A DNA stretch of 7,799 bases from an uncultured Anaerolineae bacterium (lineage in GTDB: Bacteria; Chloroflexota; Anaerolineae; B4-G1; DUEL01): positions 1 to 7,799 of the forward strand of contig CALDFY010000120.1 of the NCBI GenBank assembly GCA_937942115.1, written 5' to 3'. This document shows, one piece after another, positions 1 through 6,557 of this stretch. Below the pieces are notes generated by a model. It was not told where the DNA came from. It did not search any database and saw nothing but the letters and a program-made list of their open reading frames with translations. Position 1 is the stretch's first letter, and each line of letters opens with the position of its first letter. A program made the position numbers and the translations under genes.

Positions 1-39
1 GGGCCCAGCGGGAGATTGTCCGGAAGGGGGGGTCTGAGG

Positions 40-56
40 GCCGCCGGGCGGCTTCT
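40..56 (+). terminator. weak hairpin, possible terminator of an upstream gene
   Basis: GCCGC (40-44) and GCGGC (48-52) form a short perfect stem with a CGG loop, followed by TTCT. A wider pairing, GGGCCG (38-43) with CGGCCC (57-62), encloses it. It lies just before the AT-rich promoter-like patch. The T tract is poor, so termination is only a possibility. Confidence 0.25.
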
Positions 57-65
57 CGGCCCAAT

Positions 66-74
66 TGATATAAT
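66..74 (+). promoter_or_regulatory. extended -10 promoter for the transglycosylase gene
   Basis: TGATATAAT fits the TGN-TATAAT extended -10 form, with a perfect TATAAT hexamer at 69-74 inside an AT-rich island in GC-rich DNA. No -35 hexamer is recognisable 16-18 bases upstream, which extended -10 promoters can tolerate. Transcription would start near 81, about 100 bases before the preferred ATG at 184. Confidence 0.45.
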
Positions 75-183
75 TGTAAATGTACAGCGTATGGCCCGGC
101 TCAAAACCGGGTTGGGGGTATTTTTGTCCAAAGTCCAGTTAAAAAGAGCCAGCCTCGCCCATTCTGCTATCTCATCGGAGAAG

Positions 184-1032
184 ATGGACATCGCCCCTGA
201 GATCAAAAGTCGCTTCATCCAGGCCGGAATCGGCCTTCTGGCCCTGTCCGGGTTCCTGATGCTTCTCCCCCAGCCGGTCCTTGCCGACCCTGCGCCGCCC
301 ACCACGCCGGCCCAGCAGCCGGCCCTCTCCCCCTACTGGCATCCGGCTGTGGCTCGCTGGGAGCCCATCATCTTGGAAGAAGCCGGGCGGCGCGGAATAG
401 ACCCGGACTTCATCACGGCGGTCATCTGGACCGAATCACTGGGCCGCCCCCACCTGCATAGCCCGGCGGGAGCGGTCGGGTTGATGGGCGTGATGCCCAA
501 AGAGGCCGGTTTCTCCTGGCGCCCCACCGCCCAGGAACTGGAGGACCCCGCCCTGAACGTCTTCTGGGGCACGCGTACCCTCGCCATCGTCATCCGGCAG
601 GCTCGGGGGGACCTCTATCTGGCCCTGGCCGCCTACAACGGTGGCTGGGAACAGATTCACTTTCCCGGACCCCGTCGCTACGCTGAAGACACCCTGCTCC
701 ACTACGCGCGGGCGGTGGCGGTCCGCATGGGCCTCCCCGCTGAAGGCCCCTGGGTGGCCACCCTGGCCGCTGTGGACCCCCGGGCCCGTACCGGCATGAC
801 CGTCCTGGGTCCCCAGTACCCGCTGGCTCGCTACAGCGCCCGTCCGGTCGCCTTCCGTCTCAAAGACGCCGGGGTAGCGGGACGTCCCACCGCGCTGGTC
901 TTCGCCCCCCGCAACACTGAAGACCTGGACGGCGACATCGGCCTCTGGCTCTGGTGGAACGGACAAGTCCTCCGCCGATCCGAACCGATGAGGGCATCTA
1001 TTCCGGGGGGTGTCCTGAGCGCAAATCGCTAA
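184..1032 (+). CDS. secreted lytic transglycosylase (SLT/GEWL fold)
   Basis: Predicted to cleave glycan strands of peptidoglycan outside the cytoplasm. The 282-residue product starts with a short charged segment and a hydrophobic stretch (about residues 14-34) ending VLA-DP, a plausible signal-peptidase site after A34. A proline-rich linker precedes the lysozyme-like domain, about 52-185. The likely catalytic glutamate is E84 in IWTES, followed by the family signatures GAVGLMGVMP (97-106) and AAYNGGWEQI (149-158). The tail from about 190 to 282 matches no domain I recognise. The reading frame is open back to a TTG at 16 and has an ATG at 91. I prefer ATG 184 because GGAG lies at 177-180 and the signal peptide then sits at the N-terminus. 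The next gene begins 50 bases after the stop and could be co-transcribed. The family call is firm; the target and physiological role are unknown. Confidence 0.88.
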   Translation: MDIAPEIKSRFIQAGIGLLALSGFLMLLPQPVLADPAPPTTPAQQPALSPYWHPAVARWEPIILEEAGRRGIDPDFITAVIWTESLGRPHLHSPAGAVGLMGVMPKEAGFSWRPTAQELEDPALNVFWGTRTLAIVIRQARGDLYLALAAYNGGWEQIHFPGPRRYAEDTLLHYARAVAVRMGLPAEGPWVATLAAVDPRARTGMTVLGPQYPLARYSARPVAFRLKDAGVAGRPTALVFAPRNTEDLDGDIGLWLWWNGQVLRRSEPMRASIPGGVLSANR

Positions 1033-1067
1033 CCTGCATCCTGCATCCTACATCCTGCATCCTGCAT
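1033..1067. repeat. CCTGCAT heptamer tandem repeat, 5 units
   Basis: Five head-to-tail CCTGCAT units run from 1033 to 1067; the third is CCTACAT. They begin at the base after the transglycosylase stop codon and end just before the AAGGAG ribosome binding site of the histidine kinase. Copy number in such a microsatellite could vary by slippage, changing the spacing between the two genes without shifting either reading frame. Confidence 0.9.
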
Positions 1068-1072
1068 CCTTT

Positions 1073-1078
1073 AAGGAG
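1073..1078 (+). promoter_or_regulatory. ribosome binding site fixing the TTG start of the kinase
   Basis: AAGGAG lies 4 bases before TTG 1083. The frame is open back to an ATG at 954, but that would add 43 residues partly encoded by the heptamer repeat and the end of the previous gene. The site therefore supports the TTG start. Confidence 0.75.
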
Positions 1079-1082
1079 TCCC

Positions 1083-3029
1083 TTGGCCGGAGAAAGGGTA
1101 CTGGTTGTAGATGATAGTAACGAGGTACGGGACATCATCGCGAACCTCATCCTGGAGCCCGCCGGTTATCGGGTACTGACCGCCAACAACGGCGCGGACG
1201 GTTTCCGGCTGTTGACGGAGACCCGACCGGACCTTCTGATCCTGGATGAGCAGATGCCGGGAATGACCGGCATTCAGGTCCTTCGGGCCATGCGGGAGCA
1301 GAACATCCAGACCCCGGTCATTTTTATGACCGCATTCGGCTCCGAAGACCTGGCCGTTCAGGCCTTCCGCCTGGGCGTGCGGGATTACGTCATCAAACCC
1401 TTTGAGCCCCAGGAAATGGCCCGAGCGGTTGATCGGGCCCTGACGGAACTTCGCCTGCGCCGAGAACGGGACCAACTGGTCGCCCAACTGGAGGAGGCCA
1501 ACCGCCGACTTCAACAGCAGGTACAGGAACTGAACACCCTCTATTCCATCGGACGCTCCGTCACCTCGCGGCTGGACCTGGAGGTCGTGCTGACCCGTGT
1601 GGTGGAGGCGGCCGTCTTCCTGACCCGGGCCGAAGAGGGGGTGCTGCTATTGCTGGACCCGAAGACCGGCGAACTGATCCTGCGGGCCGCGAAAAACGTG
1701 GACGAGAAGCAGGCGCGCGAACTGCGGGTTCCCGTGCGGGACTCCCTCGCCGGGCAGGTCTTCCAGAGCGGTGAACCCCTGCTGATCACCGAGGGACAGT
1801 CCAAAGTGGTGACCGGATACATGGTTCACTCGCTCATCTACGCTCCCCTCCGGACGCCGGAACGGGGCATTTTCGGTCTCCTGGGCGTGATGAATCGGGA
1901 GAAAACCCGTTCCTTCACCCCCCACGACGTCCGTCTCCTCTGCGCCCTGGCCGACTACGCTGCAATCGCGCTGGAAAACGCCCGTCTCTACGATGAGACG
2001 GAGGAAGGGCGACGCAAACTGGAGGCCGTTCTTCACGCGACCGAAGAGTTGGTCATCATTCTGGATCCCGAAATGCGCGTCCTCCTCTGCAATCCTGCCG
2101 CCATAGCGGTTTTACGACTGCCTGCGGGGGACGTCGTCGGGAAAAAGATTCACGAAGTCACGTCCAACAATACGATATTGGACCTTTGCTGGAAGGGCAG
2201 CCGCGCGCAAAAGGCTTATCATGCAGAAGTCTGGTTTCCTGGGGGGCGTACCTACAGCGCCCAGTTGACTCCGGTGGAAGGGGTGGGATACGTCCTGATG
2301 ATGCACGACATCACCCAGATCAAGGAACTGGACCGGGTGAGAGCCGAGTTCCTGGCTACCGTCTCCCACGACCTAAGGAGTCCTCTGGCGGCAATTCGGG
2401 GGTATGTGGACCTTCTGGAAAAGGTCGGCCCCCTGACCGAGCAACAGCAGGATTTTGTGGGAAAAATTCGCCGCAGTATCGCCCATATCACCGCCCTCGT
2501 CAGCGACCTGCTGGAACTGGGCCGCATTGAGGCCAGCCCGGAACTGGAAATGGAACCGTTCCACCTGGAAAGCATTATAGACGCCGTGGTGGACGGCTAC
2601 CGTCAGATTGCCGCAGAGAAAGGGCTGAGCCTGCGGTGGGAACTCACCCCGCTTCCGCTCATCCGGGGAAATCCCCACCGACTGCGCCGGGTGGTAGAAA
2701 ATCTCCTCAGCAACGCCATCAAATACAATCGGGAGGGAGGATGGGTCGCCGTCAGCGCAGAGTACCGGGAAGGCTACATCGTCGTGCGAGTCGCCGACAG
2801 CGGGATTGGCATCCCCCCCGAAGACCTCCCCCACATCTTTGACCGGTTCTACCGCGTCCAGCGCCCGGAGACGGAAGACGTTGAAGGCACGGGCTTGGGG
2901 CTCTCTATCGTCAAGTCCATTGTTGAGAAACACGGCGGACGGGTCTGGGTGGAAAGCCGGCTGGGCGAAGGCACGACCTTCACCCTCATCCTCCCCACAA
3001 TGGAGCAACAGGCACCCGCCTCTGCTTGA
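1083..3029 (+). CDS. hybrid response regulator / histidine kinase (REC-GAF-PAS-HisKA-HATPase)
   Basis: A cytoplasmic two-component protein of 648 residues. The receiver domain (about 5-122) has acidic D10/D11, phospho-acceptor D55 in LILDEQMPG, T83 and K105 in the VIKPF motif. A charged coiled coil (about 123-152) leads to a GAF domain (about 153-303), then a PAS domain (about 312-412). The HisKA helix pair follows (about 418-485) with phospho-histidine H429 in SHDLRSP. The ATPase domain has the N box around N540/N544, DSGIGI (572-577), an F box FDRFY (586-590) and GTGLGL (602-607). All kinase motifs look intact and there is no transmembrane segment. The N-terminal receiver suggests phosphoryl input from another kinase, while GAF or PAS could bind a small ligand. 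No separate response regulator is encoded nearby, so the output partner is unknown. The stop codon overlaps the promoter of the next gene. Confidence 0.93.
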   Translation: MAGERVLVVDDSNEVRDIIANLILEPAGYRVLTANNGADGFRLLTETRPDLLILDEQMPGMTGIQVLRAMREQNIQTPVIFMTAFGSEDLAVQAFRLGVRDYVIKPFEPQEMARAVDRALTELRLRRERDQLVAQLEEANRRLQQQVQELNTLYSIGRSVTSRLDLEVVLTRVVEAAVFLTRAEEGVLLLLDPKTGELILRAAKNVDEKQARELRVPVRDSLAGQVFQSGEPLLITEGQSKVVTGYMVHSLIYAPLRTPERGIFGLLGVMNREKTRSFTPHDVRLLCALADYAAIALENARLYDETEEGRRKLEAVLHATEELVIILDPEMRVLLCNPAAIAVLRLPAGDVVGKKIHEVTSNNTILDLCWKGSRAQKAYHAEVWFPGGRTYSAQLTPVEGVGYVLMMHDITQIKELDRVRAEFLATVSHDLRSPLAAIRGYVDLLEKVGPLTEQQQDFVGKIRRSIAHITALVSDLLELGRIEASPELEMEPFHLESIIDAVVDGYRQIAAEKGLSLRWELTPLPLIRGNPHRLRRVVENLLSNAIKYNREGGWVAVSAEYREGYIVVRVADSGIGIPPEDLPHIFDRFYRVQRPETEDVEGTGLGLSIVKSIVEKHGGRVWVESRLGEGTTFTLILPTMEQQAPASA

Positions 3030-3053
3030 CAATCCCCTCGTTCCGGTTATAAT
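3026..3053 (+). promoter_or_regulatory. near-consensus sigma70-type promoter of the carbamoyltransferase block
   Basis: TTGACA (3026-3031) and TATAAT (3048-3053) are separated by 16 bases. Both hexamers match the vegetative consensus perfectly and lie directly upstream of the 3127 gene. The -35 hexamer overlaps the kinase stop codon TGA (3027-3029). The predicted transcription start is near 3060, giving a leader of about 67 bases. Confidence 0.82.
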
Positions 3054-3063
3054 TCTCCCCTGG

Positions 3064-3090
3064 TAGAGCAACTCCTGCGGAGTTGCTCTA
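3064..3090 (+). promoter_or_regulatory. perfect 12-bp stem-loop at the predicted 5' end of the carbamoyltransferase mRNA
   Basis: TAGAGCAACTCC (3064-3075) pairs exactly with GGAGTTGCTCTA (3079-3090) around a TGC loop. It begins about 4 bases after the predicted transcription start and ends 25 bases before the AGGAGG (3116-3121) that serves ATG 3127. A transcript-stabilising 5' hairpin, an attenuator part or a DNA operator are all possible. It is followed by TTACTTT rather than a clean T run, so a terminator for the kinase gene is less likely but not excluded. Confidence 0.6.
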
Positions 3091-3126
3091 TTACTTTCAG
3101 AGAATCTATCCATCCAGGAGGTTAGA

Positions 3127-4080
3127 ATGCGCAGTTTTGCTGGTCGGGACATCCTGTCCCTGAAAGACTTTGAGCGGTGCGAGTTCTTCCACATCTTTGA
3201 GGTCGCCCAGAAAATGGAGCCTATCGCCCGCTCCCGCCGCAACGTGGACATGCTGAAGGAAAAGACCCTGGTAACCGCCTTCTATCAGCCGTCCACGCGC
3301 ACCCGCCTGGCCCATGAAGCCGCCATGCACCGTCTGGGCGGGCACGTGGTGGGATTCGCCGACCCCAAGATGACGCGCGCGGGTGACTTCTACCAGGAGT
3401 CCATCAAAGACACCGTCCGCATGCTGGAATTTTACGGCGACGTTATCGTGATGCGCCACTTCCAGCAGGGCGCGCCCCACGAGGCGGCCAAGTGGGCGTC
3501 CATCCCCGTCATCAACGCCGGGGACGGCTGGGGCGAGCACCCCACCCAGATTCTGACCGACCTCTACACCGTCCTGCGGGAGAAGGGCCGCATAGACGGC
3601 CTGAAGTGGCTGGCCGTGGGCGACATGCGTATGCGCACCATGCACTCCCTGGCTTACGCCCTGACCCAGTTTGATTGCCCCATCACCTTTGTCGCTCCGC
3701 CGGAGATGAGCCTGACCGATGAGTTCAAGGCCGAACTCCGCCAGTACAGCCTGAACTTTCGGGAGGCGGAGCACGTGGAGCAGGCCATCGGCGACGCCGA
3801 CGTCATTCTGGTGGAGCCCGTCGTCCAGCCCGACTACACCAAATCCCGCGACGAACGCACGGGCGAGGTGGGCCTGACCCCCGCCAACTATAAAATCACC
3901 CGCGAACTGCTGGAGCGCAAGGCGAAGCCGGATGCCATTCTCCTCCACTCCCTCCCGCGCATGGACGAAATTCCCACCGACGTGGACATCACCCGCTGGT
4001 CCCGCTACTGGCAGGAAGCCTTCTACGGCGTGGTGATGCGAATGGCCCTGCTGGCGCTGGTCCTGGGCGCGATGGAGTAG
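3127..4080 (+). CDS. aspartate carbamoyltransferase-family protein, divergent (PyrB-like)
   Basis: A 317-residue carbamoyltransferase, the usual length of a catalytic ATCase chain. The carbamoyl-phosphate site is present: PSTRTR (55-60), VMRH (108-111) and HPTQ (138-141). R170 in GDMRMRTMHSL matches the conserved ATCase arginine, and HSLPRMDEIPTDVD (274-287) plus the C-terminal MALLALVLG are ATCase-like rather than OTCase-like. By eye against E. coli PyrB, the lysine loop around K84 is replaced by MTRAGDFYQES, and the RVQ motif around R229 reads PVVQ. Both help bind aspartate, so a different acceptor is possible, although biosynthetic pyrimidine synthesis is not excluded. AGGAGG at 3116-3121 supports the ATG. 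It has its own strong promoter and is followed by a second carbamoyltransferase and a carbamate kinase. Family confidence is high; substrate confidence is low. Confidence 0.88.
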   Translation: MRSFAGRDILSLKDFERCEFFHIFEVAQKMEPIARSRRNVDMLKEKTLVTAFYQPSTRTRLAHEAAMHRLGGHVVGFADPKMTRAGDFYQESIKDTVRMLEFYGDVIVMRHFQQGAPHEAAKWASIPVINAGDGWGEHPTQILTDLYTVLREKGRIDGLKWLAVGDMRMRTMHSLAYALTQFDCPITFVAPPEMSLTDEFKAELRQYSLNFREAEHVEQAIGDADVILVEPVVQPDYTKSRDERTGEVGLTPANYKITRELLERKAKPDAILLHSLPRMDEIPTDVDITRWSRYWQEAFYGVVMRMALLALVLGAME

Positions 4081-4081
4081 C

Positions 4082-4255
4082 GTTCGTAGTCAGCCCCAAA
4101 GCGCAGCGGAGTGGCGTCCTTGACGGCACTCCACTCCGTTTCGTGCCTTACTACGAACAAGGCCACGCAGCGCAGCGGAGTGGCGTCCTCAACGGCACTC
4201 CACTCCGTTTCGTGCCTTACTACGAACAAGGCCACGAAGCGGGCGGAGTGGCGTC
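4082..4255. repeat. 69-bp tandem repeat (2.25 units) with internal inverted repeats
   Basis: Two nearly identical 69-base units lie at 4101-4169 and 4170-4238, followed by the first 17 bases of a third (4239-4255). Each unit contains CGGAGTGG paired with CCACTCCG and ends with ACTACGAAC (4150-4158, 4219-4227) plus a few bases. The inverted partner GTTCGTAGT stands at 4082-4090, so the whole can fold into a long hairpin. The element fills most of the 232-base gap between the two carbamoyltransferase genes. I see no transposase, and it is probably a dispersed non-autonomous repeat. A small frame across it on either strand is a product of the repeat, not a gene. Confidence 0.88.
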
Positions 4256-4312
4256 TCGTCAACACAAAAACTGATTTCTCTTCCGCGTTCACAGAACAAG
4301 AGGAGGCCAGAT

Positions 4313-5299
4313 ATGCAGACCCACCTGAGAAACCGCGACCTGATCGGTGACCTGGACTTCTCCAAAGAAGAAGTAGAAACCGTCCTGGACGTGGCCTTTG
4401 ACCTGAAACGCAAACGGGCCCTGGGCGAGCCCCACCCCTATCTGCGGGATAAGGTGCTGGCGATGCTCTTCTTCTTCTCCAGTACCCGCACGCGCGGCTC
4501 CTTTGAGGCCGGCATGGCCCAGTTGGGCGGGCATGCCGCCTTCATTGAGAGCAAAACCACCCAAATTGCCCATGGCGATACACCCAAAGAAATCGGCGAA
4601 ATCTTCGGCCGCTACTTTGACGGCATCGCCATCCGGCACGTGGAGTGGGGCGTGGGCAACCGGTACATCACCGAAGTCGCCCGCTACAGCCGGGTCCCCG
4701 TCCTCAATATGCAGTGCGACATCTACCACCCCTTCCAGTGCCTGGCCGACCTGATGACTATCATAGAGAAAAAGGGGCGGGACCTGCGGGGCAAGCGGCT
4801 GGTCGTCTCCTGGGCCTACGCCGCGTCCTATCTGAAGCCCATCTCGGTGCCGCAATCTCTCATCCTGCAGATGCCCCGCTTCGGGCTGGACATCACCCTG
4901 GCCTACCCACCGGAGTTCGGGCTGATGCCGGATATTGTCGCCCAGGCGCAGGCGGAGGCGCGCCGCTACGGCACCGCCTTTGACGTCATCGCCGACCCCA
5001 ACGGGATGGAGGAAGCCTGCAAGGGCGCCGACATTATCTACGCCAAGTCCTGGGGGCCGTTGCTGACCACCACCGACCCGGAGGAAGGGAAGCGCATCCA
5101 GGACCGGTACCAGCACTGGATAATGGACGAGGCGAAACTCCGTCTGGCCAAACCCGATGCCATCTACATGCACCCCCTCCCCGCCGACCGCAACATAGAG
5201 GTGACCGACGGGGTGCTGGACGGCCCGCAGTCCGTCGTCTACGACCAGGCGGAGAACCGCCTCCACGTCCAGAAAGCCGTTATGGCGCTGACGATGTGA
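4313..5299 (+). CDS. knotted carbamoyltransferase, YgeW / N-acetylornithine transcarbamylase type
   Basis: A 328-residue member of the carbamoyltransferase superfamily, often labelled ornithine carbamoyltransferase. The carbamoyl-phosphate motif is SSTRTR (56-61). QIAHGDT (84-90), NMQCDIYHPFQCLADL (132-147), the SWAY segment with KPISVPQ (166-181) and KSWGP (245-249) recall E. coli YgeW. The C-terminal stretch from RYQHWIMDE (265-273) to AENRLHVQKA (312-321) recalls Xanthomonas acetylornithine transcarbamylase. HPLPADR (287-293) stands where OTCases have HCLP. Lengths and motifs place it in the trefoil-knotted branch, whose members act on N-acylornithine or on still uncertain ureido substrates. 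AGGAGG at 4301-4306, 6 bases before ATG, sets the start. No separate promoter is visible, so transcription may come from 3026 through the repeat. It sits before arcC, which fits carbamoyl phosphate being produced rather than used. Acceptor specificity cannot be read from sequence alone. Confidence 0.88.
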   Translation: MQTHLRNRDLIGDLDFSKEEVETVLDVAFDLKRKRALGEPHPYLRDKVLAMLFFFSSTRTRGSFEAGMAQLGGHAAFIESKTTQIAHGDTPKEIGEIFGRYFDGIAIRHVEWGVGNRYITEVARYSRVPVLNMQCDIYHPFQCLADLMTIIEKKGRDLRGKRLVVSWAYAASYLKPISVPQSLILQMPRFGLDITLAYPPEFGLMPDIVAQAQAEARRYGTAFDVIADPNGMEEACKGADIIYAKSWGPLLTTTDPEEGKRIQDRYQHWIMDEAKLRLAKPDAIYMHPLPADRNIEVTDGVLDGPQSVVYDQAENRLHVQKAVMALTM

Positions 5300-5333
5300 A
5301 CGTGCCAGGCACTTTGGCGAGTGCCTGGCACGT
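5300..5333. terminator. 14-bp perfect palindrome after the knotted carbamoyltransferase gene (copy A of a repeat)
   Basis: ACGTGCCAGGCACT (5300-5313) pairs fully with AGTGCCTGGCACGT (5320-5333) around TTGGCG. It begins at the base after the stop codon and probably helps end or protect the transcript. No T run follows directly, but a second hairpin does. It shares its core with the palindrome after arcC at 6558-6592, so it is also a repeat copy. Confidence 0.65.
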
Positions 5334-5340
5334 CCCGACG

Positions 5341-5359
5341 CAGGCCGCCAGGCCTGTTT
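5341..5359 (+). terminator. second small hairpin followed by TTT
   Basis: CAGGCC (5341-5346) pairs with GGCCTG (5351-5356) around GCCA, and TTT follows. This is the better match to a factor-independent terminator in this gap, though the stem is short. Confidence 0.4.
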
Positions 5360-5482
5360 CTCACCCCCCGGCCCCTTTCCTGACCACGGGGTCAAGGAGG
5401 GGAGAGGAAGGGGTTTTGCGACGGCCTTTGGCCACCGCAAAACCTCTCCCCCCTTCCCCCAAGCGCAGCGACGGGGAAGAGG
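5360..5482. repeat. multi-hairpin GC-rich element, copy 1
   Basis: A C-rich left end starts with CTCACCCC. It is followed by a hairpin of GGTTTTGCG (5412-5420) with CGCAAAACC (5436-5444), enclosing GGCC-TTT-GGCC. GGGGAGAGG (5399-5407) can extend the pairing with CCTCTCCCC (5443-5451) if a bulge is allowed. A right-end hairpin follows, CTTCCCC (5453-5459) with GGGGAAG (5473-5479). The same order of parts occurs reversed at 7500-7650. The remainder of the gap up to 5572 shows no gene and no convincing promoter. Confidence 0.7.
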
Positions 5483-5572
5483 AATGAAGGGGGGCAAAAG
5501 TTAGCACCGTTGGGCGAACAGCCTGCACCACTCCGGGCCTGACGATGCTGTCACAGAACCACCGATGATCCC

Positions 5573-5593
5573 GGAATACGCAATACGGAGTAC
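5573..5593. repeat. three degenerate heptamers overlapping the arcC ribosome binding site
   Basis: GGAATAC, GCAATAC and GGAGTAC follow head to tail. The last unit supplies GGAG (5587-5590), the Shine-Dalgarno sequence 7 bases before ATG 5598. This is the second heptamer tract at a translation start in this window; the other is at 1033-1067. Confidence 0.6.
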
Positions 5594-5597
5594 GACT

Positions 5598-6548
5598 ATG
5601 CGAAAACTGGCGGTTGTAGCCATTGGCGGAAACTCGTTGATCAAAGATAACACCCGCGTGAGGGTGGAAGACCAGTACGAAGCCGCGAAGGAGACGTGCT
5701 ACTACATCGCGGATATGATTGAACAGGGCTGGGATGTGGCGATCGGCCACGGGAACGGCCCGCAGGTCGGCTTTATCCTCCGCCGCTCCGAAATCGCCCA
5801 TCAGGTCGCCGGGATGCACGAGGTGCCGCTGGACGTCTGCGGAGCGGATACCCAGGGGGCCATCGGCTACGCCCTCCAGCAGAACCTGCAGAACGAATTC
5901 CGGCGGCGGGGCATCGCCAAACAGGCCGCCACGGTGGTCACCCAGGTGGTGGTGGACCGGAACGACCCGTCCTTCCAGAACCCCACCAAGCCCATCGGCG
6001 GCTTTATGACCGAAGAGGAGGCCCGACGGCGGGCCCGGGAGGAGGGCTGGACGGTGGTGGAGGACGCCGGTCGGGGGTGGCGACGGGTTGTCGCTTCTCC
6101 CCTCCCGCAGCGCATCGTGGAACTGGACGCGGTGCGGCGGCTGCTGGACGCGGGCATCGTGACCATCACGGTGGGCGGGGGCGGTATCCCCGTCATTGAA
6201 GACGAGAACGGCGACCTGAAGGGCGTCGCCGCCGTCATTGACAAAGACTACGCTGCGTCCCTGCTGGCCCGCTCCATCGGCGCCGACCTGTTCCTCATCT
6301 CTACCGCCGTGGAGAAGGTGTACCTGAACTTCAACAAGCCCGACCAGCGACCGGTGGACGTGATGACCGTCTCCGAAGCGAAGCGGTACATGGCCGAGGG
6401 CCACTTCGCCAAAGGGAGTATGCTTCCCAAGATTCAGGCCATCGTTTGGTTCCTGGAGGCCGGAGGCAAGGAGGCCATCATCACCAATCCGGAGAACATC
6501 GCCCGGGCGCTCCGGGGCGAGACGGGCACCCGCGTCATTCCCGACTGA
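5598..6548 (+). CDS. arcC: carbamate kinase
   Basis: Catalyses the reversible reaction of carbamoyl phosphate with ADP to give ATP and carbamate, in the cytoplasm. The 316-residue length matches the family. Signatures are present in order: AIGGNSL (8-14), GHGNGPQVG (50-58), TQVVVDRNDPSF (115-126) with NPTKPIG (128-134), SPLPQRIVE (167-175), GGGGIPV (193-199), AVIDKDYAASLLA (212-224) with K216, and FAKGSMLPKI (270-279). Nothing looks damaged. An upstream in-frame ATG at 5565 would add 11 residues encoded by a heptamer repeat. I choose 5598 because GGAG lies 7 bases upstream and the family N-terminus begins there. No promoter is evident close by. Two carbamoyltransferases lie upstream, the arrangement expected for making ATP from carbamoyl phosphate released from a ureido substrate. 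Detoxification of carbamoyl phosphate, or its synthesis, are alternatives. Confidence 0.95.
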   Translation: MRKLAVVAIGGNSLIKDNTRVRVEDQYEAAKETCYYIADMIEQGWDVAIGHGNGPQVGFILRRSEIAHQVAGMHEVPLDVCGADTQGAIGYALQQNLQNEFRRRGIAKQAATVVTQVVVDRNDPSFQNPTKPIGGFMTEEEARRRAREEGWTVVEDAGRGWRRVVASPLPQRIVELDAVRRLLDAGIVTITVGGGGIPVIEDENGDLKGVAAVIDKDYAASLLARSIGADLFLISTAVEKVYLNFNKPDQRPVDVMTVSEAKRYMAEGHFAKGSMLPKIQAIVWFLEAGGKEAIITNPENIARALRGETGTRVIPD

Positions 6549-6557
6549 TCCGCTGCG

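Noticed and set aside
16..183. N-terminal extension of the transglycosylase from TTG 16 or ATG 91
   Set aside because: TTG 16 precedes the promoter-like element and ATG 91 lacks a ribosome binding site. Both would bury the signal peptide, while ATG 184 has GGAG upstream.
3110..3123. PyrR-type RNA-binding site (ATCCAGGAGGTT resembles TCCAGAGAGG)
   Set aside because: The similarity lacks a base of the motif and is explained by the ribosome binding site. No suitable stem surrounds it.
3106..3948. 280-residue minus-strand frame across the ATCase-like gene
   Set aside because: Shadow of the plus-strand gene, which has an AGGAGG site, a promoter and family motifs.
4101..4255. CRISPR array
   Set aside because: Units are contiguous with no unique spacers between them and there are only 2.25 copies, so it is a plain tandem repeat.
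4111..4350. 79-residue plus-strand frame with internal repeated peptide
   Set aside because: The peptide repeat is only the translation of the 69-bp tandem DNA repeat. It overlaps the next gene start and has no ribosome binding site.
4289..5497. 402-residue open frame on the minus strand across the knotted carbamoyltransferase gene
   Set aside because: It is antisense to a clearly conserved enzyme, is rich in low-complexity G/A/V/H composition typical of shadow frames in GC-rich DNA, and runs through intergenic repeats.
5361..6404. 347-residue open frame on the minus strand across arcC
   Set aside because: It is antisense to a complete carbamate kinase with intact motifs and starts inside that gene. 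It shows no recognisable domain.
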